64,000 bases of DNA from Bullifex porci (GTDB lineage: Bacteria; Spirochaetota; Spirochaetia; Sphaerochaetales; Sphaerochaetaceae), in contig NZ_VUNN01000007.1 of NCBI RefSeq assembly GCF_009695635.1, positions 1 through 64,000 of the forward strand, read 5' to 3'. This document shows, piece by piece, positions 49,117 to 58,009 of the stretch. The translations under genes were made by a program, and so were the position numbers. How positions within the stretch are numbered: position 1 is the first letter of the stretch; every line of letters starts with the position of its first letter. The notes beneath the pieces are model-generated. The model was not told the DNA's origin, did no database searches, and saw only the letters and a list, made by a program, of their open reading frames with translations.

Positions 49117-49918
49117 AAGAATTTTATTTATTATCGGCTCCCTTTTGATTTTAATATTTATACTCTTTTCTTTATTCCCTGCAGCTTTTGCTCCGTATGA
49201 ATTAAAGGAAATGGATGAGCCTTGGCTTAAATGCTCAAAGACTCATCTACTTGGCACTAACAAGCTTGGGTATGATATTTTAACTGAAATAATATATGGA
49301 ACTAGAGAAACACTCACTATAGGAGTAACAGCCTCAATATTAGCTTTAGCACTAGGACTAATATTTGGTGGAATATCCTGTGAAAATAATTTATTTGGAA
49401 GGCTTTCTACTGCTCTTATAAATATAATGGCAATGGTTCCTCGCTTAATAACACTAATAGTGCTTTCAACATTTTTTTATAGCTCACAGAGTGTAATGAT
49501 ATTATTAATAGCTATCTTTTCCTTTGCACCTATTGCAAAGGTTATAGGTGCTAGAGTAAGAATGCTGAATCATGAAAGCTTTATAGAAAGCTTAAATATT
49601 CAAGGTTTTTCTAAAATGCATATCTTATTATTCCATATAATACCTAATTTAAAGGATGTAATAGCTACAAGATTTTTATTAGGTATTAATAGCTCAATAA
49701 TGCTTGAAGCATCTCTTTCATTCTTGGGCTTTGGAGATATTTATCACCCAACCTGGGGAACGATGGTTAATCTTGCATATAAAAATGGAGCGTTCTTAAG
49801 AAGAAGCTTTAACTACCTTCTTTCTCCTGGCCTTGCAATAATGCTGCTTTCTCTTTCGTTTTATTTAATACTCTTATCTCTTGAAGATAACTTTGATGTA
49901 ATAAAGGAAAAAATATGA
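49109..49918 (+). CDS. Nik/Opp-type ABC permease 2
   Basis: A 269-residue NikC/OppC-like permease: HLLGTNKLGYDILTEIIYGTRETL (the GTDxxGRD-like opening), GITASILALALG-like first spans, FSKMHILLFHIIPNLKDVI ATPase-docking loop, and ASLSFLGFGDIYHPTWGTMV. It completes the five-gene transporter. The stop overlaps the start of the TPR gene (ATGA), binding it to the Lar genes downstream. Confidence 0.85.
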   Translation: MLKRILFIIGSLLILIFILFSLFPAAFAPYELKEMDEPWLKCSKTHLLGTNKLGYDILTEIIYGTRETLTIGVTASILALALGLIFGGISCENNLFGRLSTALINIMAMVPRLITLIVLSTFFYSSQSVMILLIAIFSFAPIAKVIGARVRMLNHESFIESLNIQGFSKMHILLFHIIPNLKDVIATRFLLGINSSIMLEASLSFLGFGDIYHPTWGTMVNLAYKNGAFLRRSFNYLLSPGLAIMLLSLSFYLILLSLEDNFDVIKEKI

Positions 49919-50703
49919 AGAAATACTTTTCAGATATCCACGCTTTACCTTCCTCCCAATTAGGAGATGAGGAAGATTTGACAATAGATGATGAAAATAC
50001 AACCTTAGCTTTAAATGCTGTAGATAGCAAAAGAAGCTATGAAAATCTATTTCAATTAGCAAATTGCTATGTCAAGCAGTTAAGGTATAAGAGAGCCTTA
50101 GAGACTATTAATGAAGTATTAGAAATTAAACCAAATGATTTAAAGGCTTTAAGAGTAAGAGCTATTAGGCACTTAACAACCTTACAAGTAGCTAAGGCTC
50201 TTGATGACTTTACATACCTTGATAATAACGGCTTTAGTGAGGATTTATCATATCAGCTTGGGCTATCATACTTTTATTTATCACGCTATGAGGAAGCTCT
50301 TGTATATTTTGAGAAGTGCTTTACTCTCTCAACAGATGAGATGAAGGTTGCATGTATATATTGGCATACAATTGCAGCTTGGAGATGTGGAAGGAGTCCT
50401 TCCTTATTAAAGGAATTTAAAATAGGAATGGATATTGGCCACCACGTTGGCTATGATGCAGCTTTGAAGCTATACACAGGAGTATTAAGTGAGGATGTGT
50501 ATCTAATGCTATTAGCAGATGAGCCCTCTGATTTAGAGTATTCAATATTTTCATATGGATACTATGCATATTTAGAAAAAGAAAAAAGAAGTACTGAAAA
50601 GGATAGTGTACTAAATGATATTCTCTCTCGAGATTCCTTTTGGATTTCATTTGCATACATCGCAGCATATAACGATAAATTTTATAGCGGAAGGGGACGA
50701 TAA
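49915..50703 (+). CDS. TPR protein in the Lar/nickel operon
   Basis: A 262-residue soluble protein with tetratricopeptide-like helices: NLFQLANCYVKQLRYKRALE, INEVLEIKPNDLKALRVRAI and YQLGLSYFYLSRYEEALVYF, then a His/Trp/Cys-rich segment IYWHTIAAWRCGRSP and MDIGHHVGYDAA. I do not recognise a named family. It has no signal peptide. It overlaps the permease gene by 4 nt and ends 1 nt before larE, so it is part of the operon. TPRs bind proteins; a role in handing nickel or bridging transporter and Lar enzymes is speculation. Confidence 0.7.
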   Translation: MKKYFSDIHALPSSQLGDEEDLTIDDENTTLALNAVDSKRSYENLFQLANCYVKQLRYKRALETINEVLEIKPNDLKALRVRAIRHLTTLQVAKALDDFTYLDNNGFSEDLSYQLGLSYFYLSRYEEALVYFEKCFTLSTDEMKVACIYWHTIAAWRCGRSPSLLKEFKIGMDIGHHVGYDAALKLYTGVLSEDVYLMLLADEPSDLEYSIFSYGYYAYLEKEKRSTEKDSVLNDILSRDSFWISFAYIAAYNDKFYSGRGR

Positions 50704-50704
50704 G

Positions 50705-51454
50705 ATGGAACGATTAAAGAGCTTTTTTGATGAGCATAGGAAAATAGCTTTAGCCTTTTCTGGTGGAACAGATTCTGCATTTTTACTATATGCAGCACTA
50801 TATTATAAAGCTAATGTAAAGGCTTATTTTATTAAATCACAATTTCAGCCAAACTTTGAAATTGAGGATGCAAAAAGCCTTGCAAGGGAGCTAAATGTAG
50901 ATTTAACTATTATTGAGGTTGATATTCTAAGCTTTGAGGATGTGAGAAGAAATCCTAAGGACAGATGCTATTACTGTAAAAAGCATTTGTTTTCAAGAAT
51001 TCTGGAGGAAGCAAAAAAGGATGGCTTTGATACAGTTATAGATGGCACAAATGCATCTGATGATATCTCAGATCGTCCTGGCTATAAAGCTCTTCAGGAG
51101 ATGAAGGTGCTATCCCCATTAAAGCTATATGGGATTACAAAATCAGAGGTTAGAAGATTATCTAAAGAAGCAGGATTATTTACTGCTGCAAAGCCTGCTT
51201 ATGCATGTCTTGCAACAAGAATTGAAAGCGGAAAAGAGATAACAAATGAAGCACTAATTAATACTCAAGAGAGTGAAGCCTATCTCTTTTCTCTAGGATT
51301 TTCAGATTTTAGAGTAAGAAACAGAGGAGATAATGCTCTTCTTGAGCTAAGAGAGCAGGACTTAGAGCTTTTAATGAAAAATCGAGTCGATATCATTAAT
51401 ACTCTTAAAAAGAAATATAAGGGTGTTATGCTTAATTTAGAGGTGAGAGGATGA
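50705..51454 (+). CDS. larE: LarE, pyridinium dithiocarboxylate synthase
   Basis: A 249-residue ATP pyrophosphatase-type sulfur transferase. ATG at 50705 (after GGGGACGATAAG) rather than the earlier opening inside the TPR gene. PP-loop FSGGTDS at residues 18-24; the PxDRCYYCKKHLFSR and GTNASDDISDRPGYKAL motifs; and Cys168 in PAYACLATRI, the position of the sacrificial sulfur-donating cysteine in characterised LarE. In the NPN pathway LarE adenylates the dicarboxylated nicotinate mononucleotide made by LarB and replaces the carboxyl oxygens with sulfur. Overlaps larB by 4 nt. Confidence 0.9.
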   Translation: MERLKSFFDEHRKIALAFSGGTDSAFLLYAALYYKANVKAYFIKSQFQPNFEIEDAKSLARELNVDLTIIEVDILSFEDVRRNPKDRCYYCKKHLFSRILEEAKKDGFDTVIDGTNASDDISDRPGYKALQEMKVLSPLKLYGITKSEVRRLSKEAGLFTAAKPAYACLATRIESGKEITNEALINTQESEAYLFSLGFSDFRVRNRGDNALLELREQDLELLMKNRVDIINTLKKKYKGVMLNLEVRG

Positions 51455-52203
51455 GTAATATTAAGGATATCTTAGAGAGTGTAAAAGGTGGCACCTTGAG
51501 TGTTGATGAAGCATTGCTATCAATTAAGGAAAAGCCCTTTGAGGACTTAGGGTATGCTGTTGTAGATTTACATAGAAGGTGCAGACAGGGTGTAACTGAG
51601 GTTGTATATGGTGCAAGTAAAACTCCTGAGCAAATAGTAGGTATTGTAAATTCGTTACTTAAAAATGGTGAAAAAACTATCCTCATTACAAGACTGTCGA
51701 AAGAAAAGGCTGAAATAGTAAAAAGATCGATTAGCTTTACATACTATGAGGGAGCTAAAATAGCTATAGTTGGCTCTCTCCCTGAGAAGGATGGTAATGG
51801 AAAGGTAGTTGTTGCAACTGGAGGCACAAGTGATATCGATGTTGCAGAGGAGGCTGCATTAACTCTAGAGGCTTTAGGCAATGAAGTCGTTAGAATATAT
51901 GATGTAGGAGTAAGCGGGCTTCATCGTTTGCTATCAAGATTAGATGATATCATGTCAGCCTCAGTAATAGTTGCAGTAGCTGGTATGGAGGGGGCTCTTG
52001 CTTCAGTAATTGGAGGCTTAGCAGATTGCCCTGTTATTGCTGTACCTACCTCTGTTGGGTATGGAACGTGCTTTAATGGGCTTTCAGCTCTTTTATCAAT
52101 GCTCAATTCCTGTGCAAGTGGAGTATCTGTTGTGAATATTGATAATGGCTTTGGGGCAGGGTACCAGGCCTCTATGATAAATCATGTAAGGATTAAAGGA
52201 TGA
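51451..52203 (+). CDS. larB: LarB, NaAD carboxylase/hydrolase
   Basis: A 250-residue PurE-like enzyme that carboxylates and hydrolyses nicotinic acid adenine dinucleotide, the first step of nickel-pincer nucleotide synthesis. LarB features: the N-terminal DLGYAVVDLHRRCRQGVTEV, ATGGTSDIDVAEEAALT, the PurE-type AVAGMEGALASVIGGL, PTSVGYGTCFNGLSALL, and LNSCASGVSVVNIDNGFGAG, whose Cys matches the adduct-forming cysteine of LarB. ATGA overlaps on both sides show translational coupling with larE and larC. Confidence 0.9.
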   Translation: MSNIKDILESVKGGTLSVDEALLSIKEKPFEDLGYAVVDLHRRCRQGVTEVVYGASKTPEQIVGIVNSLLKNGEKTILITRLSKEKAEIVKRSISFTYYEGAKIAIVGSLPEKDGNGKVVVATGGTSDIDVAEEAALTLEALGNEVVRIYDVGVSGLHRLLSRLDDIMSASVIVAVAGMEGALASVIGGLADCPVIAVPTSVGYGTCFNGLSALLSMLNSCASGVSVVNIDNGFGAGYQASMINHVRIKG

Positions 52204-53384
52204 AAACACTATATTTTGAAACACAAATGGGTGCTGCAGGTGATATGCTCACTGCAAGCTTAGTTGAGCTTTTTGATGATAGAAGTAGTATCGTTGATGA
52301 ATTAAATTGCTTAGGACTTCCAAATGTAACCTTTAGCTTAGAGGAAAGTATAAAGTGCTCAATTAAGGGAAGTCATATGAGTGTTAAGGTCGATGGAGTT
52401 GAGGAGGATGAGGCTATGGAGCATAGTCATGACCATAACCATCAACACCACCACAACACTCTTAGTGATATTAAGGCTATAGTAGATTCTTTAAGAGTAT
52501 CAGATAAAGTAAAAGAGAGTGTAATGAAGGTTTACTCAATTATTGCTCAAGCAGAGAGCTTTGTTCATGGAGCAAGTGTTGAGGAGGTACACTTTCATGA
52601 GGTAGGAGCTATGGATGCAGTTGCTGATATTACTGCCTTCTGCTACTTAATTGAAAAGCTTAACCCTAAAAGAATTATTTCATCCCCAATTAATACTGGT
52701 AATGGCTATTGCAGAACTATGCATGGAATATTACCAGTACCAGCTCCTGCAACTGCTAAAATTTTAGAGGGGATTCCTTCCTATGACGATGGAACTAGAG
52801 GCGAGCTATGTACTCCTACCGGAGCTGCTTTATTAAAAACCTTTGCTCAAAGCTTTTCTCAGCGCCCTGTAATGACTATAGAAAGAGTTGGCTTTGGAAT
52901 GGGTAAAAAGGACTTTGAGAGAGCTAATTGTGTAAGAGCCTTCTTAGGAGAAGATGATAATACCTTTGATGATAGTGTAATAGAGCTAGAAGCTAATATA
53001 GATGATATGAGTGCAGAGGATCTTGCATATGCTCAGGAGGAGATACTCTCCTCTGGTGCTTTAGATGTTTGGAGCACATCTATTTTAATGAAGAAGGGAA
53101 GGCTTGGAACAAAGCTTTCAGCCTTAGTCAGAGAGTGTGATGAAGAGAGAGTAGTTAAAGCAATCTTTAAACATACAACAACTATTGGTATTCGCCGATC
53201 ATTAAAAAATCGATACACCTTAAATCGTGAAGAGATAATAAAGGAAGTTGAAGATAACAAGATTAGAGTAAAATATTCATCTGGATATGGCGTTGAAAGA
53301 AGTAAGCTTGAGTTTGATGATTTAAAGGAAATAGCTAAAAAAAGTGGTAAAACACTTTCTGAAGTAAGAAAGTTTTTCAATTAA
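52200..53384 (+). CDS. larC: LarC, nickel insertion cyclometallase (single ORF)
   Basis: A 394-residue LarC, the CTP-dependent enzyme that inserts nickel into the pincer nucleotide. N-terminal YFETQMGAAGDMLTASL, a His-rich loop EHSHDHNHQHHHN (about residues 74-86) that should bind nickel, VEEVHFHEVGAMDAVADI, PVPAPATAKILEGIP and GELCTPTGAALLK. In Lactobacillus plantarum larC is split as larC1/larC2 and needs a programmed frameshift; here it is one uninterrupted frame. Last gene of the operon. Confidence 0.9.
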   Translation: MKTLYFETQMGAAGDMLTASLVELFDDRSSIVDELNCLGLPNVTFSLEESIKCSIKGSHMSVKVDGVEEDEAMEHSHDHNHQHHHNTLSDIKAIVDSLRVSDKVKESVMKVYSIIAQAESFVHGASVEEVHFHEVGAMDAVADITAFCYLIEKLNPKRIISSPINTGNGYCRTMHGILPVPAPATAKILEGIPSYDDGTRGELCTPTGAALLKTFAQSFSQRPVMTIERVGFGMGKKDFERANCVRAFLGEDDNTFDDSVIELEANIDDMSAEDLAYAQEEILSSGALDVWSTSILMKKGRLGTKLSALVRECDEERVVKAIFKHTTTIGIRRSLKNRYTLNREEIIKEVEDNKIRVKYSSGYGVERSKLEFDDLKEIAKKSGKTLSEVRKFFN

Positions 53385-53421
53385 TTGCTTATAAATAATA
53401 GGTCAATGCCGCATATTAAGC

Positions 53422-53471
53422 TATATTCTACCTTCATTATCCCGATAGAATAAAAATGAAGATAGAATATA
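53422..53471. repeat. Long inverted repeat after larC
   Basis: Sixteen-base arms 53422-53437 and 53456-53471 pair with one mismatch. A shorter arm (TAGAATA at 53446-53452) can compete for the left arm. No T-run follows directly, so it is not a classic terminator; it may protect mRNA ends of the converging genes. A second, smaller dyad (CCTCTA with TAGAGG-type halves) around 53478-53507 may terminate the leftward gene. Confidence 0.5.
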
Positions 53472-53492
53472 TAAAAGCCTCTAGATTAATGA

Positions 53493-54779
53493 TTAACCTC
53501 TAAGAGGTGCAATTAGCTGAGGCTTTCCGCTCTCAAGACGGGAGGTCTCAGCAGCTAATGCTACTAAGTGGCTTTCAACACTAACCTCAAGAGTAGTTAC
53601 AGTGTTGTTAACCTCTTTACCCTCAAGCAGTGAGATAAATTCATCAATAAGCATCATATCGCCACCACCGTGTCCGGCAAAGTCCTTTTTCTCTCTACCT
53701 AAATCGATAACCTCAGGAGCTTTTCCAAACTCCGTTATTTTTATTATATTATCGTGCATATCACCTGTGATATCACCAAGGGTACCCATAACCTTAATCG
53801 TTCTTCCACCAATACTTGTGAAGGCAGACATTGTTAGAGTAACTGTTGCACCGCTTTCTAGCTCCATTGCAACTATTTGGTTATCAACTACATCGTTATC
53901 ACAGTAGAAAACACATCTTCCATATGGACCCTCTTGAATAGCCTTTCTAATTGACTCCTCAGTTGGCTCATTTGAGAGTACATCAATAGGCCACTCCTTA
54001 TTACCACATAAAATTCCTGTTTCCTTATTAGTTAAGTAAATCTTTTCTGCATCATATGGGCATGAAGCCTTTGCTTTACATCCATCTAAGCAGCGCTTTG
54101 TCGCACCTTCAGGAGCACATTCAGCTTTAAAGTAGCTAAGGCTTCCATAGGACGAAACACTTTTACACTTAGAGCCACAAAGCCAAATAAGGTAATCAAG
54201 ATCATGGCAGCACTTTGCTAAAATCATTGGACTAGTATCCTCTTTTCTTCTCCAATTTCCTCTAACAAAGGAGTGTGCCTGGTGCCAATAGCGTACATTC
54301 TCTAGAGCCTGTACTGTAACAACCTTACCAATTCGACCACTATCTATTGCCTTTTTAATAGTTTGGAAGAATGGAGTGTAGCGAAGAACATGGCAAACTA
54401 ATACTCTCTTATTTACTTCATTACTCTTTTTAACAAGCTTTTTTAGCTCATCCAGATTTGGGCTTATAGGCTTTTCGAGTAAAATATCATATCCCTTATC
54501 AAGTGCCATTAAGGCATGTCTTACATGGTCCTGGTCTTGAGTACAAATTAAAACTGCGTCTGCAAGCTTATCTTGAGAAAGCATCTCCTCTACAGATGAA
54601 AAAACCATCTCAGGCTTTACATTATGTTCCTTTGCAGCAAGGCTAGTTCTTTGGTTATCAAAATCAGCAACAGCTACTACCTGTGCTCTATCCTTCATAT
54701 CTAATAAAATTGCACCATATGCTGTTCTACCACGACTTCCTAAGCCAGCAATAGCTATCGTAATTTTTTTATCTATCAT
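53493..54779 (-). CDS. Gfo/Idh/MocA-family oxidoreductase
   Basis: A 428-residue NAD(P)-dependent oxidoreductase-like protein. ATG at 54779 (MIDKKITIAIAGLGSRGR) has AAAGGA 7 nt upstream; the frame opens sixteen codons earlier without support. Elements: Rossmann GLGSRGR, ILLEKPISPNLDELKKL, CHDLDYLIWLCG and a Cys-rich insert (CAPEGATKRCLDGCKAKASCP) that could bind metal or disulfides. GGHGGGDMMLIDEFISLL near the end is usual for this long subgroup. Single-gene unit; substrate unknown. Confidence 0.8.
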   Translation of the reverse strand: MIDKKITIAIAGLGSRGRTAYGAILLDMKDRAQVVAVADFDNQRTSLAAKEHNVKPEMVFSSVEEMLSQDKLADAVLICTQDQDHVRHALMALDKGYDILLEKPISPNLDELKKLVKKSNEVNKRVLVCHVLRYTPFFQTIKKAIDSGRIGKVVTVQALENVRYWHQAHSFVRGNWRRKEDTSPMILAKCCHDLDYLIWLCGSKCKSVSSYGSLSYFKAECAPEGATKRCLDGCKAKASCPYDAEKIYLTNKETGILCGNKEWPIDVLSNEPTEESIRKAIQEGPYGRCVFYCDNDVVDNQIVAMELESGATVTLTMSAFTSIGGRTIKVMGTLGDITGDMHDNIIKITEFGKAPEVIDLGREKKDFAGHGGGDMMLIDEFISLLEGKEVNNTVTTLEVSVESHLVALAAETSRLESGKPQLIAPLRG

Positions 54780-54959
54780 ACGATTTTCCTTTATGTGGAT
54801 TATAAAACTACTATAAATGTTTAGCAAGAAAATAGAAAAATACTTAAATCTTTAAAAATTTATGTTTACGTAAAAATTTAACAAATATTTTTATTTATAA
54901 GTAAAATATATCATGATATTATAAAAATAGCTAAGTTTTCTAAAAAAAGGAGGGAACTT

Positions 54960-57068
54960 ATGAGCATGTTATACAATGTTGTGTTAGTTATTATCGTTCT
55001 TGCTCTTTGCTATGTCTTATTTTCATACAAAAAGATTAAAGGTATGAAGGAAGGAACCCAAGAGATGGCAGAAATGGCACTCATTATTAGAAGGGGTGCT
55101 AATACATTCATGAAAACAGAATATAAAACAATAGCTATTGTTGTTATTGCTGTTGCTCTTATCTTCTCTCTATTTGTTGAGAAAACCTCTGGCTTAACAC
55201 TTATTTTAGGTGCAATTATGTCTAGCTCTGCATGTATTGTAGGTATGAAGAGTGCAACCTATGCAAATGTTAGAACCTCAAATAAGGCTCGTGAAAGCTT
55301 AAGTATTGGTCAAACTGTAAAGGTTGCTTTACTAGGTGGCTCTATATCTGGCTTATCTGTCCAAGCCTTTGGTATGCTTGGTTTATTAATAATTTTAATA
55401 GGCTGGGGAATTGATCATAGCAGTAGGGGTAGTGGATTCTTACTTAGCCTAGAGTGTAATGCCTCTACAATGAGAATAACTACCTATTCATTAGGGTGCT
55501 CCCTTGTTGCTATGTTTAACCGTGTAGCAGGTGGTAACTATACTAAGGCTGCAGATATATCATCTGATATCCTTGCAAAGCTACGTCATGACCTTCCTGA
55601 GGATGATAGTAGAGTACCTAATGTTATTGCAGACTTTATTGGTGATAACGTTAATGATATAGCTGGTAACTGCTCTGACCTTCTTGAGTCATTTGTTGCA
55701 ACAACAGCTGCAGGTATTTTAATTGCATCTACAGTTTATGCAGGTGGTGGCTTTACAGATTCAGCATATAGCTCTGCAATGATGTATCCAATATTGCTAG
55801 CTGGTGGTGGCCTTCTTAGCTGTCTCATTGCATTAATTATAGTTAACATAATTAAAATGGGTGATGATCCATCAAAGGAGCTTGATAAAGCAACCTATAT
55901 CTCAGCGGGCTTAACATTAGTTTTAGGACTTCTTTCATGCTATATGCTCTTTTCTAAGGTTGAGCTTTCATCCTCATTCGTTCTAGGGTGGGCATCACCA
56001 TGGGCATGTGCTGTACTTGGAATTATCTCAGGAGTTGCAATAGGAATGATAACTGAGTACTACACTAGTACAGATTTTAAGCCAACACAGAACCTTGCCT
56101 TAATGGCTACAGAGGGTGAAGCCTTTGTTATTACAAAGGGTGATGCAATAGGAAGTAGAAGCTGTCTATACCCAGTATTACTTATTGCTCTCTCACTATT
56201 TGTATCAGGAAAGCTATGTGGAACCTACGGAATAGCACTTGCATCCTTAGGAATGCTTTCCTTCGTTGGAACTACTGTATCAATTGATGCATTCGGACCA
56301 ATTGCCGATAATGCAGGAGGCTTAGCTGAATCATGTCACCTACCTCATAAGGTAAGAGAGATCACAGATAAGCTTGATGCTGTAGGAAATACTACAGCTG
56401 CTATCGGAAAGGGCTTTGCTATTGGCTCAGCTGCATTCGCAACTGTATCCTTAATTGTTGCATATGTTGGCTCCTACTCAGTTGGAGAGCCTGTATTGAA
56501 TTTCGCATCATTTGTAGTAGTAGCAGGAGGAATCCTAGGTGGTGCTTTAGTAGAATACTTCTCAGCAGTATTAACAGATAATACTATCGATTCAGCTAAG
56601 AAGATGGCAGATGATGGTGATAAGCTACTATCTATACCAGGAGTATTAGAGGGAAGTGTAAAGCCTGATTACGATAAGATGATTAAGACTGCAACAGAAG
56701 AGGCACTAAGAAAGATGCTATTCCCATCTATTTTAGCTCTTGTTATTCCTGTCGTTGGAGGATTATTATTTGGTGTTGAATTTATTGGAGGCTTACTTGT
56801 TGGTGCAACGATTGTAGCAATTCCAAGAGCTATCTTTATGGGTAACTCTGGTGGTGCCTTTGATAACGCAAAGAAGTTTATTGAGCAGGAGCGCTTAGAG
56901 GGACACTCAAAGGGTAGTGCTGCTCATAAGGCTGCAGTAACAGGTGATACTGTAGGTGATACAAGAAAGGATGTTGTAGGGGTTGCTTTAGATATCTTCA
57001 TTAAGAGTATGTCTACAGTAGCAAATACCTTAGGTGGAGTAATAAGGACCTTTACGATAATTAAATAA
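54960..57068 (+). CDS. hppA: Membrane ion-pumping pyrophosphatase (divergent)
   Basis: A 702-residue membrane-bound inorganic pyrophosphatase with about 16 spans. It couples PPi hydrolysis to H+ or Na+ export. The substrate-site motif is diverged: YTKAADISSDILAKL where most have YTKAADVGADLVGKV, followed by LPEDDSRVPNVIADFIGDNVNDIAGNCSDLLES; the liganding Asp and Lys positions are kept. The second site (DAFGPIADNAGGLAE) and third (DNTIDSAKKMADDGD; GDTVGDTRKDV) are conventional. GNTTAA at residues 476-481 has Ala where K+-independent enzymes have Lys, so it is predicted K+-dependent. AAGGAGGG is at the start. Confidence 0.9.
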   Translation: MSMLYNVVLVIIVLALCYVLFSYKKIKGMKEGTQEMAEMALIIRRGANTFMKTEYKTIAIVVIAVALIFSLFVEKTSGLTLILGAIMSSSACIVGMKSATYANVRTSNKARESLSIGQTVKVALLGGSISGLSVQAFGMLGLLIILIGWGIDHSSRGSGFLLSLECNASTMRITTYSLGCSLVAMFNRVAGGNYTKAADISSDILAKLRHDLPEDDSRVPNVIADFIGDNVNDIAGNCSDLLESFVATTAAGILIASTVYAGGGFTDSAYSSAMMYPILLAGGGLLSCLIALIIVNIIKMGDDPSKELDKATYISAGLTLVLGLLSCYMLFSKVELSSSFVLGWASPWACAVLGIISGVAIGMITEYYTSTDFKPTQNLALMATEGEAFVITKGDAIGSRSCLYPVLLIALSLFVSGKLCGTYGIALASLGMLSFVGTTVSIDAFGPIADNAGGLAESCHLPHKVREITDKLDAVGNTTAAIGKGFAIGSAAFATVSLIVAYVGSYSVGEPVLNFASFVVVAGGILGGALVEYFSAVLTDNTIDSAKKMADDGDKLLSIPGVLEGSVKPDYDKMIKTATEEALRKMLFPSILALVIPVVGGLLFGVEFIGGLLVGATIVAIPRAIFMGNSGGAFDNAKKFIEQERLEGHSKGSAAHKAAVTGDTVGDTRKDVVGVALDIFIKSMSTVANTLGGVIRTFTIIK

Positions 57069-57088
57069 TTCTTTACTAGGAGGAGCAG

Positions 57089-58009
57089 ATGAGTAAGGGA
57101 AGAAAGGTATTATTTAAAATGCTATTTCTTCTAATGAGCATAATATTAATTTACTCACTGCTCCTTTTTCATGCTCACTATAGAAGCCCTAAGGAAGAAT
57201 TCATAAATTATGATACAAATAATCCCTTCATAACAAATAAAACATTAATTGCAGCTCATCGCTTAGGGCTTAGAGATGACTCTGAGGAGTCGATGCTAGC
57301 AATAGAGTCCTCACTAATAGCTGGTGCTGATATATTGGAGCTTGATATCCATTTAACTAAGGATAAAAGCTTAATTCTACTTCACGATAAAACCTTTGAT
57401 AGAACAACAGATAATAAAAATAGTCTTCGTCCTGAGGATTTATATCTAGAGCAAATTAAGAGCTTTAATATCATTTCGAGTAGTGCTGAAGGCTTAAAGG
57501 TATTAACGCTTGATGAGGTCTTTGATTACTGTGAAAATACGGATGTTAAATATATCATCGAAATAAAGAGTAAGGGTGAAGAGGGTAAGGAAGCTTTAGA
57601 TTTACTTTATAAAAAGCTTGTTGAGAGGAAGCTATTAGATAGAGTAATCTTTGGAACCTTCGATAAAGAAGTAACAGAGTATTGTACTAAAAGCTATCCT
57701 GATATAATTAGAAGTGCTTCTATTAAGGAGGCTTTAGAGTTTTATATAGCAGCTCTAATTGATAAAAAGGAATATGAGCCACCATGCTCTGTTTTGCAAA
57801 TCTTTTATGGAAAGCCTTACTATAAATTTGGCGTTAATCTAGCAACCTCACGTGTTATAAACTATGCCCATAAGCACAACATGGCGATTCAATATTGGAC
57901 AGTAAATGAGGATGATGAAATTAACTATCTATTAGATAGTAAAGCAGATTGCATAATCACAGATAATGTAAAAAGAGCAACTGAGTTAAGAGATAAGCTT
58001 CTTAACTAA
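57089..58009 (+). CDS. Glycerophosphodiester phosphodiesterase, membrane-anchored
   Basis: A 306-residue GDPD-family protein. One N-terminal span (about 9-28), then the TIM-barrel with HRLGLRDDSEESMLAIESSL (catalytic His-Arg and Glu), ILELDIHLTKDKSLILLHD (metal Glu/Asp and second His) and DRTTD. It hydrolyses glycerophosphodiesters to sn-glycerol-3-phosphate and alcohol, on the outer face of the membrane by topology. GAGGAG precedes the ATG. Its last 24 bases overlap the converging peptidase gene tail-to-tail. Confidence 0.85.
   Translation: MSKGRKVLFKMLFLLMSIILIYSLLLFHAHYRSPKEEFINYDTNNPFITNKTLIAAHRLGLRDDSEESMLAIESSLIAGADILELDIHLTKDKSLILLHDKTFDRTTDNKNSLRPEDLYLEQIKSFNIISSSAEGLKVLTLDEVFDYCENTDVKYIIEIKSKGEEGKEALDLLYKKLVERKLLDRVIFGTFDKEVTEYCTKSYPDIIRSASIKEALEFYIAALIDKKEYEPPCSVLQIFYGKPYYKFGVNLATSRVINYAHKHNMAIQYWTVNEDDEINYLLDSKADCIITDNVKRATELRDKLLN

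Noticed and set aside
50615-50704. An upstream start for LarE inside the TPR gene
   Set aside because: The added 30 residues are a shadow of the TPR coding sequence; the PP-loop spacing of LarE fits the ATG at 50705.
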